64,000 nt of DNA, taken from Puccinellia tenuiflora. Lineage: Eukaryota; Streptophyta; Magnoliopsida; Poales; Poaceae. The notes below the pieces were generated by a model. The model did not search any database, was not told the origin of the DNA, and saw nothing but the letters and a program-made list of their open reading frames with translations. The stretch is taken from assembly GCA_012064385.1 (NCBI GenBank), contig QRDG01001858.1, positions 196,620 to 260,619 of the forward strand, given 5' to 3'. The translations under genes and the position numbers were made by a program. This document shows, piece by piece, positions 1-11,465 of the stretch; positions within the stretch are counted from its first letter, which is position 1; the number at the start of each line of letters is the position of its first letter.

Positions 1-2203
1 GTGCCTTTATAATTGTTCGGTCATAGTCCGGTAAAATCTGCTCAGCCGTTGGTCGCGTCAGGTTTCTCAGTGTTCTCTCAACTAAGACCGGATCTAGTGG
101 GACCTTTTGTGGCCGCTTCGGTGCTAACTGGCGTCTGATATCCTCTTTAACCCACTCTTCTAGCTCTGCTTCGGTCATTTCGTAAGGTAATTTCTCGATA
201 GGCTTGGCGGGTTTCGCTTTCTTCTGATGACTTGTACCACTAGAACCCGAGGCAGAGGCGGCGCAGGCGGTGCTCTTCCGCTTTTGAACACGACTATGAG
301 CCTGTGACGGCTGAGGCTGCGGAGGAGATGCCTGACACGGCGGAGACGGCTGAGGCAGTGGAGACGGCTGACGCGGCGGAGGAGATGGCTGACACTGCGG
401 AGGAGATGGCTGTCGCGGTGGAGACGGCTGAGGTGGCGGAGACGGCTGACGCGGCGGAGACGGCTGAGGCGGCGGAGACGGTGACCTTGGCTTCCAATTT
501 GGAAGCACAATGTGTTCCTTCCGCCATAGAATAGTAGTTTTTCTACCATCCCTCAGTGCAGTCTCGCCTTCACCCGTAGGGTAGTCAAGCTGCAGATCCT
601 CGCATCCTTTCATGACTTCATCCACTACGACAACAGAATATCCATCTGGAATCGGCCGCGAATGGTAAGTACCATTAGTTACAGCAGCTAAGACTACGCC
701 GACCGCCACCTTCACGGTTATGTTCATCAATGGAGCATGTAGCTCACAATTTTCCCTCTCCGTGATATCATCCACGGGGTAGCGAGGAGCCGAGATATCT
801 GGCCGAAAGAGCTCCGTGGAAGCCACGCTGCTTTTCCGCTGAGATGGTGGGCCGCTATCTTGCTGAGAAGGATCTTCGTGCCACTGAGCTTCCCGGGTGG
901 TAAGTGAATCAAGGATCTGCTGCTGCCTAGTTAATTTATCTTCAATCTGCTTCAGCCGATCTGCCTCCTCTGCCTTCTTCCTTCCTCGGCTTCTATAACT
1001 GTCAGCGTCATCTGGAAATCCATACTTCCACGGTACAGAGCCTTCTGTGCCTCGTGTCCGACCTTTGTGTTCTGGATTCCCGAGGGCCCGTGACAGCTCG
1101 TCCTTCTCTCTGTTTGGAACGAACTCCCCGGCTTCTACCTCCTTCATTATCTTCTGAAGTTCAGCGAGAGGGGTTGCAAGTTGTGCTTTTGTAAAGATGC
1201 ACTTCCCTGTTTCTGGGTGCAACGTTCCCCCATGCCCGAAGAACCAAAGTTTTGCCCGATCAGCCCACAGCTGCGTCTCAGGAATTATCCCTTGTTCAAG
1301 CAGGGCGTTCTCAAGTCTCTCCACCTTAGGCTTGATAGCCCTGTAGCCACCTGACCCCATGCTATGGTGATATTCCTTCTTGGAAGCATTTTTCTTATTA
1401 TTTGCTGACCTTTTCTTAGCCTCGTCAGATTTCTTGTACTTGACAAATTCCTCCCACTGATCCCTTAGCTTTTCATACGCTCCAGTGAACTCCGGAGTCT
1501 TTTTTTGAAGGACAAAGTCCTTGTGCAATCTTTTCTTCCAGTTTGCAAATTGTTCGGCCATCTTCTTCAGTGCCCACTCCTTGACCTTTTTATCTATGGG
1601 ATCCACGTAATTTGGATCCTCCTCCTCTAACGGATGAGCGTCGTCGTCTTGACGAGGAAGCGTGAAATTAGCCATTAGCGTCGTCCAAATATTTTCTTTC
1701 ACTCTATCGTCAACAAAAGTGAGAGACGAGCGTTCTTTCGCCTTCGGCGCATTCCATTCTTGAGTGGTGATCGGGACTTTGTCCCTAACAACAACTCCGC
1801 ACTGACTTACAAACTTGACAAAATGTGTCAGCGGTCTGCCATATGAAGCTACTGCTTCGATCTTGTATCTCTCTTCTTTATCACACCTTTTGGATGGGCC
1901 TCGTTTGGGGATAGAAGAAGATTTGCTCGATCCGGAGGGCTAAAAGAAGAAAGATCATTAATGCATATATATATATATATATGAATCAAATAGTGGATTT
2001 AGTCAATATAGGGTTAGTTAATATACCGCGCCGGAGTTTGTAGTAATAATTGTCCGGTCACCATCATCACCGGATGCCTCAGCTTCTATCTGCGCTCCCT
2101 CGCCGGAGTCGTTCAGAAAGCTCGAGGTGAACTCCAACTCATCTTCACCGCGGATAATATCTTGCAATATGTTCTCCTGATTTTCGTCTCTGTTGTGATC
2201 CAT
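1..2203 (-). CDS. CACTA second protein, plant En/Spm (Ptta, Transposase_24) type, partial
   Basis: This is a two-exon gene running off the window. Exon 1 is 2203-2027 (59 codons, starts MDHNRDENQEN, acidic). A GT-AG intron spans 2026-1940. Exon 2 runs from 1939 to base 1 with no stop in the frame I followed, giving about 700 residues so far. The middle contains the Transposase_24-like core (around WKKRL, EEFVKYKKS, GGYRAIKPK), then a predicted coiled coil (about 965-870), then a basic, proline-rich stretch (SPPPQPSPPRQ repeats, about 490-300) and a K-rich tail. In En/Spm the matching protein (TNPA type) binds the subterminal repeats; that role is family knowledge, not visible here. A related gene lies at 25375-29099. 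Because the frame stays open it may be intact. An Ulp1-like C-terminal part, as seen at 28.5-29.1 kb, could lie outside the window. Confidence 0.82.
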
Positions 2204-3049
2204 AGTTTCTGCAAGGACAATTGACCGGGTGGTTAATGAAAATTAACCCATTCTTATTCTTATTCTTATTCTTTTAATTCTATTCTTATTCTTATTCTAC
2301 ACTAATTATTAAAATAGCTAACATAATTGCTAACATTTCAAAATAGCTAACATTTTAATTATTCAAAATAGCTAACATTATTTAAAATAGCTAACAATTG
2401 CTAACACTAATTAATACAAATTGCTAACACAATTGCTAACACTAATTATTAAAATAGCTAACAATTGCTAAATGATGAACACATGACGTCATGGTGATGT
2501 CACCGATGAACTTGGGCACGGCTTGATCACGAAATCGTGCAATCAGCTTGAAATTGGGCACGGACATGGGCTCTAGGAGCTAGAGGAGGCCGAGAAGTGT
2601 ACGGGGTGGCGGTGGAATGGACCAAATGGTCGCCGGAGGACCGACGGCGACCATGTCCGCGGCGGCGGGCGGTGTGGTTCTTCATGGAGCGCGGGAGGGA
2701 GAGGGTGGAGGGGTCCCAGAGGACGGTGTGCTCACCGCTGGGAGGTCGGAGGAGGCTGGTGACGGGCGGCGACCAGCGGAGGAAGCTCGGCCGGTGGAGG
2801 TTGCCGGAGGAGGCGAGATGACGTGCTGCGGAGGCTCGGGCGGCCGGCGAGGAGAAGGAGAGGGCGGCCTTGGCTCGGGCGGGCTCGGGCGGCATGTCGA
2901 GGGCGGCGCGTGGCGGCCGGCGGCGAGCAGCGAGGACGCCGGAAAATCGGGCAGCCTGCCGGCGTGGGGGAGGGGTCCGTGCGCGTCCTTAGCAAGTTTG
3001 CGAGAATGAAGGGGATCGGGGAGAAGAGAAGGAGGTTATAAGAGGAAAG
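2204..3049. other. Leader/promoter region of the CACTA second gene
   Basis: No convincing gene. From left to right it holds a (TTATTC)n tract (about 2245-2300), an AT-rich run of short direct repeats built on AAAATAGCTAAC and AATTGCTAAC (about 2315-2475), and a GC-rich block (2530-3000) with overlapping open frames on both strands. The GC-rich block sits where a transcribed leader of the minus-strand gene would be, between the internal repeat block at 3053-3218 and the start codon at 2203. The open frames here look like a composition effect. Confidence 0.5.
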
Positions 3050-3052
3050 GGC

Positions 3053-3218
3053 CTTTTGTCCCGGTTCGTGGCTGGAACCGGGACTAAAGACCCTTCCGTC
3101 CCGGTTCCAGCCACCAACCGGGACGAAAGGGTGACCTTTAGTCCCGGTTGGTAGCTGGAACCGGGACTAAAGGGTAACCCTTTAGTCCCGGTTCCAGCTA
3201 CCAACCGGGACTAAAGGT
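3053..3218. repeat. Internal block of subterminal repeats forming two hairpins
   Basis: The block repeats the same GTCCCGGTT / AACCGGGAC motif as the element terminus at 8.1-8.3 kb, but lies between the two CACTA genes. Bases 3134-3175 and 3177-3218 are perfect inverted complements (42-bp arms, one-base loop). Bases 3053-3130 form a second, imperfect hairpin with related arms. The motif is the kind of site bound by TNPA-type proteins in En/Spm. Its place just upstream of the second gene suggests a regulatory role (inference). Confidence 0.85.
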
Positions 3219-3645
3219 TCTTTCAGGAATTAAAATTTGGGCGCCAACAAAAGTTTGTTCTGTTTTTTGTTTTAAACTTATAAAATTATAAATACATTTG
3301 AGTTTTTTGTTTTAAACTTATAAAATTATAAATGCATTTAGAATATGAACTTTTTCATAAATACTTTTATGTTTTACATTTGAGTTTAATTCATTTAATT
3401 TAAAACTATATATGGAATTTGAAATCCATTAAGTTATTAAAATTATAAATTAAATATCTTTTGATATGTTTAAAATGCAATTGAAACATCAAATAGTTCA
3501 TAAAAATAAGATACACTCATACATAAATATTATCAAAGTGTTCATAAAAATACATCATGTTTGAGAACACTCATACATAAATATTATTACACGAAGACGA
3601 AGGCGGGAAGCGGTGGAAGATCATCAGAGAAGTCTTGCCGCTTTC
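3219..3645. other. AT-rich spacer, no gene seen
   Basis: The stretch between the transposase stop codon and the internal repeat block. It is AT-rich with short local duplications (for example GTTTTAAACTTATAAAATTATAAAT twice near 3260 and 3310, given here only as positions 3260-3335). It probably contains the transposase 3' UTR. Confidence 0.4.
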
Positions 3646-6600
3646 TTATGGTCGCACCGGCCGTAACCATGGAGCATCTTCATCATTCAACACGATGGTT
3701 GGGTCAGTTTTGACCGTGAAGGGGGGAATTTCATCAAACTTATCGTAATCTTCTGACATGTCTGTCTTGTCCTCCACTCCCACGATGTTTCTTTTCCCTG
3801 AAAGAACTATGTGACGCTTTGGCTCATTGGATGATTTATTCGTTTCCTTATTTTTCATCTTTCTCGGTTTGGTAGACATGTCCTTCACATAGAACACCTG
3901 AGCAACATCATTGGCTAGGACGAATGGTTCGTCTCCGTAACCAAGATTGTTGAGATCCACTGTTGTCATTCCGTACAGCTTGTCTACCTGAACCCCCACT
4001 CCATTCAGCTTGACCCATTTGCACCGGAACAAAGGGACCTTAAAAGAAGGTCCATAGTCAAGTTCCCATATCTGCTCTATGTAACCATAATATGTGTCCT
4101 TTTGTCCATTGTTGTTTATTGCATCAAACCGGACACCACTGTTTTGGTTGCTGCTCTTTTTATCTTGGGCGATCGTGTAAAATGTATTCCCATTTATCTC
4201 GTACCCTTGGAAAGTCAACACAGTCGAAGATGGTGACCTGGCCAACAAGTAAAGCTGATCTCCAACAGACATCTCATTAATGAGATGTGTTCGCAACCAA
4301 CCGCCGAAAGTATCAATGTGTTCATGTGTAATCCAGGTGTCGGACTGTCCCGGGTGTTGAGACCGTAATATGTTCTTGTGTTTCTCGATATACGGGGCCA
4401 CCAAGGTAGAACTCTGTAGAACTGTGTAGTGTGCCTGAGTTAAAGAATGCCCGTCCCTGCATATGTCTGCTTTCTTTCCTAGCGTGCCTTTTCCACTCAG
4501 TCTCCCCTCATGTCTTGATTGTGGAACACCAATCGACTTAAGGTCAGGAATAAAGTCAACGCAGAACTCAATGACCTCCTCTGTTCCATAGCCCTTGGAG
4601 ATGCTTCCTTCTGGCCTAGCACGGTTATGGACATATTTCTTTAAAACTCCCATGAACCTCTCAAAGGGGAACATATTGTGTAGAAAAACAGGACCGAGAA
4701 TGGCAATCTCTTCGACTAGGTGAACCAGCAGATGCGTCATAATATTGAAGAACGATGGTGGGAACACCAACTCGAAACTAACAAGACATTGGACCACATC
4801 GTTCTGTAACTGTGTCAGATTTTCTGGATTGATTACCTTCTGAGATATTGCATTGAGGAATGCACATAGCTTCACAATGGGTACTCGAACATTTTCCGGT
4901 AGAAGGCCCCTTAGTGCAATCGGAAGCAACTGCGTCATAATCACGTGGCAGTCATGAGACTTTAGGTTTTGAAATTTTTTCTCAGCCATATTTATTATTC
5001 CCTTTATATTCGACGAGAAGCCAGACGGGACCTTGATACTGTTCAGGCATTCAAAAAAGATTTCCTTCTCTGCTTTGGTAAGGGCGTAGCTGCTTCGGGT
5101 CTTGTTCTGTGGATGCATGTTGTTTGGGTCTTTCATACGTTGTTGGTCCTCCCGTGCTTCCGGTGTATCTTTTGTCTTCCCATACACGCCCAGGAAGCCT
5201 AGCAGGTTCACGCAAAGATTCTTCGTCACGTGCATCACGTCGATTGAAGAGCGGACCTCTAGGACTTTCCAATAGGGTAGCTCCCAAAAAATAGATTTCT
5301 TCTTCCACATGGCCGCATGTCCGGTACCGTCATTCGGAACAGATTGACTGCCAGGACCTTTTCCAAAGATCACTTCTAGATCCTTGACCATATCAAATAT
5401 ATCATCACCAGTACGGTGGTCAGGCTTCCTCCGAGGATCGGGCAGACCTTGGAAATGCTTGCCTTTTTTTTTTACGGGATGCTTGGTCGGAAGAAATCGA
5501 CGATGCCCCAGGTACACAACCTTCTTACACTTCTCCAAATATATACTATCTGTCTCCTCTAAACAGTGCGTGCAAGCATTGTATCCCTTGTTTGTCTGTC
5601 CTGAAAGGTTACTAAGAGCTGGCCAATCATTGATGGTTACGAACAACAACGCTCGTAGGTCAAATTCCGCCTGTTTGTGCTCATCCCACACACGTACACC
5701 TTCTTCGCGCCACAACTGTAAAAGTTCTTCAACCAAAGGCCTAAGGTACACGTCAATGTCGTTCCCGGGTTGCTTCGGGCCTGGGATGAGCACTGGCATC
5801 ATAATAAACTTCCTCTTCATGCACAACCAAGGAGGAAGTTTATAGATACATAGAGTCACAGGCCACGTGCTATGACTACAGCTCTGCTCTCCAAAAGGAT
5901 TCATGCCATCTGTACTTAGGCCAAATCTTAAGTTCCTTGCGTCATCTGCGAAGTTCGGGAACTCTCTCTCGATTTTTCTGCACTGTGACCCATCAGCGGG
6001 GTGTCTCAACATCGCGTCTTTCTTACGGTCTTCTTTGTGCCATCGCAACAACCTGGCATGCTCTTTGTTTCGAAACAAACGTTTCAACCGTGGTATTATA
6101 GGAGCATACCACATAACCTTGGCAGGAACCCTTTTTCTCGGGCGCTCGCCCTCAACATCACCAGGGTCATCTCGTCTGATCTTGTACCGCAATGCAGTGC
6201 ATACCGGGCATGCATCCAAATTCTCGTACTCCTCACCACGATAGAGGATGCAGTCATTAGGGCATGCATGTATCTTCTGCACATCTAATCCTAGAGGGCA
6301 GACAACCTTCTTTGCTTCGTACGTACTGGCGGGCAATTCGTTATGCTTGGAAGGTCCTTCTTCATTATTTTCAGCAACTTTTCAAAACCTTTGTCGGTCA
6401 CACCGTTTTCTGCCTTCCATTGTAGCAATTCCAGTGTGCTACCTAGTTTTTTTAGGCCATCTTCACAGTTTGGGTACAACGGTTTGTTATGATCCTCTAA
6501 CATGCGCGCGAATTTCGACCTCTCATTTTCTGTTCCGCAATCGCTCCGTGCATCAGCAATGGCACGACCAAGATCATCAGTCGGCTCATCTAGATCTTCA

Positions 6601-6917
6601 GCTTCCCCCGTTGCAGTATCACCGTATTCAGGGTACATAGGAGAGTTGTAACCATCATCTTCTTCTTCATTTTCTTCCATCATAACCCCTGTTTCTCCGT
6701 GCTTGGTCCAGCAATTATAGCTGGGCATGAAACCGTGCCGAAGCAGGTGGGTGTGAAGGATTCTGGAGGACGAGTAATCCTTCTTATTCTGACAGACAAC
6801 ACATGGAAAACACATAAAACCATTCTGTTTGTTTGTCTCGGCCACAGCGATAAAACTACCAAGTCCCGTAATGAACTCGCCAGTTCGTCGGTCACCGTAC
6901 ATCCATTGCCGATTCAT
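3646..6917 (-). pseudogene. TNP2-type CACTA transposase, one frameshift
   Basis: The start is placed at 6917, where the protein begins MNRQWMYGDRRTGEF, the usual TNP2 N terminus. The first part (6917 to about 6348) is the transposase-associated domain with an acidic linker. A one-base deletion near 6347-6349 shifts the frame; the rest (about 6345-3646) continues in the next frame from NELPASTYEAKK. Domains in order: Transposase_21 core (MWYAPIIPRLKRLF, then GLSTDGMNPFG and ITINDWPALS-like DWPALSNLSG, carrying acidic residues expected of the DDE core), DUF4218 (LLVHLVEEIAILGP) and DUF4216 (YYGYIEQIWELDY). Total length about 1,090 codons, normal for the family. It would cut and join the element ends in the nucleus. 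The single lesion could be an old mutation or a sequencing error; everything else reads through. Confidence 0.92.
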
Positions 6918-7095
6918 CGAGCACCTTATATATTTCGAGTTATATATTGCCGACTCATCTGCATTATATGAGTATATTATATTACACACAACATCATGAA
7001 TAGAAGGTCATCACATTAAAACCTTCCGCAGAGTACTGACCAAATGTAATACATAGTCCTAATGATGAAAACATACAGTGAAATTAACATACAAA

Positions 7096-7542
7096 CTATC
7101 TAATGCATTTAAATGCAACAACAAATACGATCAAAATCGCAACTAAGGTAACAATTGATCTGACGGCATAATGATACCAAGCCTCATTTTTAATGGCATC
7201 TTTTCTAATGTTTCTAATCTTCTTACGCATTGCATCCATCTCGATCTTGTGATCATCGACGACATCGGCAACATACAGCTCCAATTTCATCTTCTCTTCT
7301 TCAATTTTTTTGATTTTTTCTTTCAAATCATCGTTTTCTCTTTCAACTAAATTTAACCTCTCGACACGAGGGTCGGTCGGAATTTCAGGTTCATATATGT
7401 CCTAGATCAAAATATCTATGTCAAATGTTTGGTCGGCATAATTGTTAAAATAAAGAAATTAAAAACATAGTTATAAAAGATAATATACCACATCCGAATC
7501 ATAGACCGGACGAGGGCCGACGGGGACGGATATCAAAACCAT
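7096..7542 (-). CDS. Small coiled-coil protein with C-terminal membrane segment, carried by CACTA
   Basis: Two exons: 7542-7489 (18 codons, MVLISVPVGPRP...) and 7401-7096, joined in phase 0 across a GT-AG intron (7488-7402); 119 residues in all. Exon 2 has a charged heptad-like region (roughly residues 35-85, rich in K, E, R) followed by a hydrophobic helix near the C terminus (SIVTLVAILIVFVVAFKC), so it looks like a tail-anchored membrane protein with a coiled coil. It lies between the CACTA 5' end and TNP2, on the same strand. I do not know a function; it resembles small ORFs that accompany Triticeae CACTA transposases. The exon structure is inferred by eye. A further upstream exon around 7640-7730 is possible. 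Confidence 0.55.
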
Positions 7543-8062
7543 GACACTATACATATAAAAAACAATTATACAAATAAGAAAAATTATACAGGTAACAATG
7601 TAAATCATATAAGTAAGAATAAGAAGCTCACGAAGGTGGTGTCGGCGACGGGGCGCCCGGCGCGGGCGATCGACAGCAGTGAGGACAAGGACACGAACGG
7701 GACGGCACTAATTAAAAACAACAAATCATACTTTAATTTGAACTCAAATTGCATATAAAAAAATAAACTAGCAATAAGTCAACTAGCCTAGAATTTGAGC
7801 AATTTTAACTTAGGCATTTCATCAAACACCTAGCATGCAACACCAATGAAATGAGAAGCAAAAATAGCGATAGAGATGAATCCGAGCTCCGAGAGGATAA
7901 GGTTTCTAACCTATTAGAAGCCTTGGGTGGATGGGGCAAACTTAATGTGGACAAATGGTGGAAAAAAATATGGATCAAATGGAGCTTTGTGAGGAGCTTG
8001 AGAAGAAAAATGGTGATGAACTCGAGCTCCTCGGGCAGGAAGAAGGTGATATAGTGAGAAAA

Positions 8063-8380
8063 CACCTTTTGTCCCGGTTCTTATTACAAACCGGGACTAA
8101 AGGTAAGCCTTTTGTCCCGGTCTATAACACGAACCGGGACAAAAGGTTCCCGCGTCGGACCCCACCTCGGGGGCTGTCGGGTGCGGACCTTTAGTCCCGG
8201 TTCGTGCCACGAACCGGGACAAAAGGGTCCCAAAGAACCGGGACGGATGCCTCCCGGTCCCCGCGCGTCCTCCGAGCCGCACGAACCGGGACAAAAGGAT
8301 CCTTTAGTCCCGGTTCGTGCCGTGACCGGGACTAAAGCCTCCCGCCGGCCAAAACGGAAGGCTTGTTTTCTACTAGTGAA
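8063..8380 (-). repeat. CACTA family A 5' terminus and subterminal repeats
   Basis: The terminal CACTA inverted repeat is at 8361-8380 (minus-strand CACTAGTAGAAAACAAGCC). Inward lie at least seven copies of the 15-bp motif CCTTTTGTCCCGGTT or its AGTCCCGG variant in both orientations (8066-8345), several paired as short palindromes. Such clusters are the transposase-complex binding sites of CACTA elements. Confidence 0.9.
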
Positions 8381-8826
8381 GATAGAACTATGGTTGTAGT
8401 CCTTACCAAGACATGTTAAGATTGTTCAGAAATTTAGAGAAATGCATTCAAGAAGATTTTTTTAGGAGAACTTTTACTAGTTATACCCAAACAAAACAAA
8501 ATATGGATAGATTGACGAACCTAAGTGACAAATAAGCATTATATACTTGGTACTTTGTTTTCATAGAAATGCATGCTATCTGTTTTGATGATTAACAAAA
8601 GGATCAACCAAGATGAATATAAGGTTGCGTTAAAAAGTATTGAATTGAAAACGCAACAAGCAGTTCTCCAATTGTTTAGGTATCAAATGGTTTCCTTATA
8701 TTCTTATGGTGCAGATTTAGCCACCTTTCAATTGTTCGAGAACTCATTTGGAAAAATCAATGGCCTGATATCAATAGCTATAGGTGTGGTCCCATTATAG
8801 CTAAAATGTAGCCCAGTTATAACATA
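8381..8826. other. Flank of CACTA A copy 1, no gene recognised
   Basis: AT-rich unique-looking sequence between the CACTA terminus and the foldback MITE. A 75-codon open frame (8573-8800, plus) has no recognisable similarity and no visible promoter; I do not call it a gene. Confidence 0.35.
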
Positions 8827-9057
8827 CCCCCCGCCCCCCTATCCTATAGGAGGTGGCGTATAAATTAGTAAAAATGTCAATGTTTTCAAACTTTGAACAA
8901 ATATATTCACATAAATATCAACAACTCTAATCTTAAATAATTAAACTAAGAAAATATATGTAATGATGAATCTTTTCCGGTCAAACTTTGAAAACATTGA
9001 CTTTTTTATCTAGGCTTATAGGCCACCTATTTAGGGAAGAGGGGGGGGGGGGGGGGG
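8827..9057. mobile_element. Foldback MITE, Stowaway-like
   Basis: The ends are imperfect inverted repeats about 65 bp long. They begin with C/G homopolymer runs (left about 8827-8838, right 9041-9057), followed by TATAGGAGGTGGC on the left against its complement on the right, and both reach a shared AAGTCAATGTTTTCAAA-like arm. It is flanked by ATA on both sides (8824-8826 and 9058-9060), which fits a TA-type target duplication. There is no coding capacity. Family assignment is tentative. Confidence 0.65.
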
Positions 9058-9137
9058 ATAAGAAACTACATAACCAATATATAACCACACGGACAAGAAA
9101 TAGACAACCAATTTATTGTTATAGATGTACTCCAATC

Positions 9138-10402
9138 CTAGCAACAATTACATAAATCGACTAGAATGGATGTATTCAAATAGAAGCTAATTAGTTTTCG
9201 TTGTTTGTGTAGCGTATATAGAGAGGTATTACCTGCAGTGCAGGAATTTTTGTAGGGATAAAATGACATGTAGCAGTTTTCATTTATTTCAAAAATCTTC
9301 CTGGACTGCATTGCCTGAAGTTGGATCATGAACTTGCCAATTCTTGTGGATATAACAATCGTATTTGTGTCCTCATCATACCCCACCAAAAATACCCACT
9401 TGTCATCCCTAGGCATTCTCCATGGAATAATCCCCTCTAGCTGAATCGTTTTCTGCAGCATGACCCATCCGACAACACCACTGGGATTCTTTTTCCTCTC
9501 CCATAAATGTATTATGCTCAATTTTGACATAACTGCGAGGCCAAGGCCACGACCATCATCCATTCGTAAGATTTGAAGGGACATGCAATCAATAGGATAG
9601 GCATATGCCGGCTTCTCGATCACACCAAGGGTCTGTCTTTCAATATCGAACTCAAGAATGTCACCTCTAAGGAGTAACCAATGGACTGCATTACGAGTGA
9701 GGACACTGGACCTTATCGAATGAATCGTACTAGTTGTCACGACCGAGGCAATATTTCCCCAGACACCAGACGCTGATTCGTAGAGGCAAGCTGATGCTTG
9801 TGTGCTTCCAGCACATATCAAAGACAACTTAAATGGACTCATGATGTAATCGCCATGCACATGCTCATTTATAGCGTCATCGCAAATAACCGCGGCGTGC
9901 CAGGTCCAGGTAGTGTCACTCTCTGCGTTGCGGAGCTCAGGTGGAAAATGCACGTGATGTTGCTGGCCGGTGAGGGGATCCCAAACGATGGCCTCATGCC
10001 TGCAGTTATTGGTCAGGACTGCGAGGCCATGGCGGCAGTCACGGAAGTCCCAGTATTCATCGGGGCTGCTGCACTTGGGCACGGTGAAGCGCTCGGCTGG
10101 GATGCGGTCGTGTTTCATGTCTGGAATAGGAATGAATTAGTTTCCCATGGCACGAGTCCCTACGAAGAATCCCAATAGAGGTGGCTTCTGATGGAATAGG
10201 AATCCCAATAACTGTGGATCAGAGAGGATGCCGCGCCAACGCGTACAAACGAGGGAGGCACGGGGTAGGGAGGATGGCTTTGAAGGGAGCCGTGAAGGAT
10301 CTCACGGAGGAGGTCCTCGTTATCAAGCGGAGTCGCCGGTGCCGGCGAGGAACTAATGTCTTTGTCGAGGTCTTTGATGCGGGGCTGCCCGTGATTGCGC
10401 AA
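9138..10402 (-). pseudogene. F-box protein pseudogene (grass F-box/FBA-like)
   Basis: The start at 10402 (MRNHGQPRIKDLD) leads into an F-box: LDNEDLLREIL in one frame. After a net one-base shift near 10280-10290 it continues as SKPSSLPRASLVCTRWR in another frame, the typical F-box core. An in-frame TAA at 10137-10139 then interrupts it, six codons before the long open part (10118-9138, 326 codons). That C-terminal part (IVWDPLTGQQHHVHFP, a repeated W-containing pattern) looks like the substrate-side domain of grass F-box proteins. An intact gene would encode the adaptor of an SCF ubiquitin ligase. Here at least two lesions separate F-box from C-terminal domain, so it is probably non-functional, though the 326-codon part could still be read on its own. 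It is a host gene relic lying between two CACTA elements. Confidence 0.75.
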
Positions 10403-11185
10403 GACCGTAGCCTCTTGGCATCCACACCTGCCATGCTTGGAATTGGATCAGCCCTGCAGCAGCGACAAACAAATGCAATAATCATTGATAATATCTTCAA
10501 TCAATACAGTTATAAAAACATCAGATGAAATCCATAGACTATTAGACTGACTAGATTATTTTGAGCGATTGTGTGTTGCAAACCACCTAGCACACAACAA
10601 GCCTATATATACGTGCATCCATCATCTATGGCAACATCCTCTCATCGGTCCACTGTCTCAAAATGCAAATTTATCTAGGGTTTTCTGGGAGGAAATAGAA
10701 GGGAAAAAATATAGAGAAAGCCTATAAGAGAAGGAGCAGAAGGAGAAGCGGTGATCTGACCTCGAATAGGGGGCGTCTCTGTGCCGGGGCTGAGCTGCCG
10801 TGAAGAACGATCGAGTCGGGTTGAATATATGCGCCAAAGAACAGCTAGGCTCGAATCGCTGCCTATTCGTGTCAGGGTCCAAACGTGGCTCCTCTTCTCC
10901 GTGTTGGACAAGATTGCCATGTACGTATACAAGTTCCATCTTATTGGTCTGGTCACAATCTTAAGTCTTAACCGAAATATAGCTCTAGCTTGAATCGACT
11001 ATACGATCCATGCCCTATGTATGTATGTGTACCTCCGCTGTTTCTTGACCCCTCGTCACCGTACCACCAGTGCCACCGCACAAGGGATCGTCGCCTCCAT
11101 CGGCGCCGCTACAGCTGCGTCTCTGTGGGTACTACGACATGTAGAAGGTCGCCCTCGCGCAGTCACGGGTGCCTGAGCCACATTC
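10403..11185. other. Intergenic, no gene recognised
   Basis: Presumed 5' flank of the F-box pseudogene followed by sequence up to the CACTA B terminus. A TATA-like run (TATATATACG, about 10603-10612) occurs without a linked gene. Several overlapping 60-90 codon frames show no domain and are left out. Confidence 0.35.
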
Positions 11186-11465
11186 CACTACTATAGAATT
11201 GGCTATAGGGAAACGCAAAATGGCAGCGGGTATCGATTTTCGCACGCGACAGTAAAAAGTGGCAGCGGGCACTAAAGGCGCACGCGACAGGCGCGGGCAT
11301 ACTCGCAGCGGGCAGCCCGAACACACACGCGACTAGTAGGTGGGCCCCGGTTACGCTCGGGTTCAGAAAGCATCCGCAGCTAGCGTGTAGGCACATGTAC
11401 ATGCGACCGGTACGTTTATACCTGTCACGCGCAGCCTGGTATGCCCGCTGCTAATATACCCGCCC
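11186..11465 (+). repeat. CACTA family B 5' terminus and subterminal repeats
   Basis: The terminal CACTACTATAGAATTGGCTA at 11186 is followed by alternating GGCAGCGGG and CACGCGAC(AG) motifs (for example 11221, 11248, 11258, 11281, 11296, 11306, 11326), with inverted copies further in (TGCCCGCTGC near 11443). The same arrangement is seen at 30088 and 47350. Confidence 0.82.

Larger units (their letters stand above)
1..8380 (-). mobile_element. CACTA (En/Spm) transposon, family A copy 1, 5' part
   Basis: The right edge is a CACTA terminus: read on the minus strand from 8380 it begins CACTAGTAGAAAACAAGCC. It is followed by subterminal repeats of the type CCTTTTGTCCCGGTT (8063-8345). Genes run on the minus strand in the order small coiled-coil protein, TNP2 transposase, En/Spm second protein. 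The other terminus lies beyond base 1, so the target duplication cannot be checked. TNP2 plus a Transposase_24 gene is the standard coding set of autonomous plant CACTA elements; with one visible frameshift in TNP2 this is the best preserved CACTA in the window. Confidence 0.88.

Noticed and set aside
175..549. Overlapping frames on both strands with Ser/Ala, Arg/Leu or Glu/Ala/Thr repeats
   Set aside because: They are shadows of the proline-rich repeat of the CACTA second gene, whose true frame runs through here on the minus strand.
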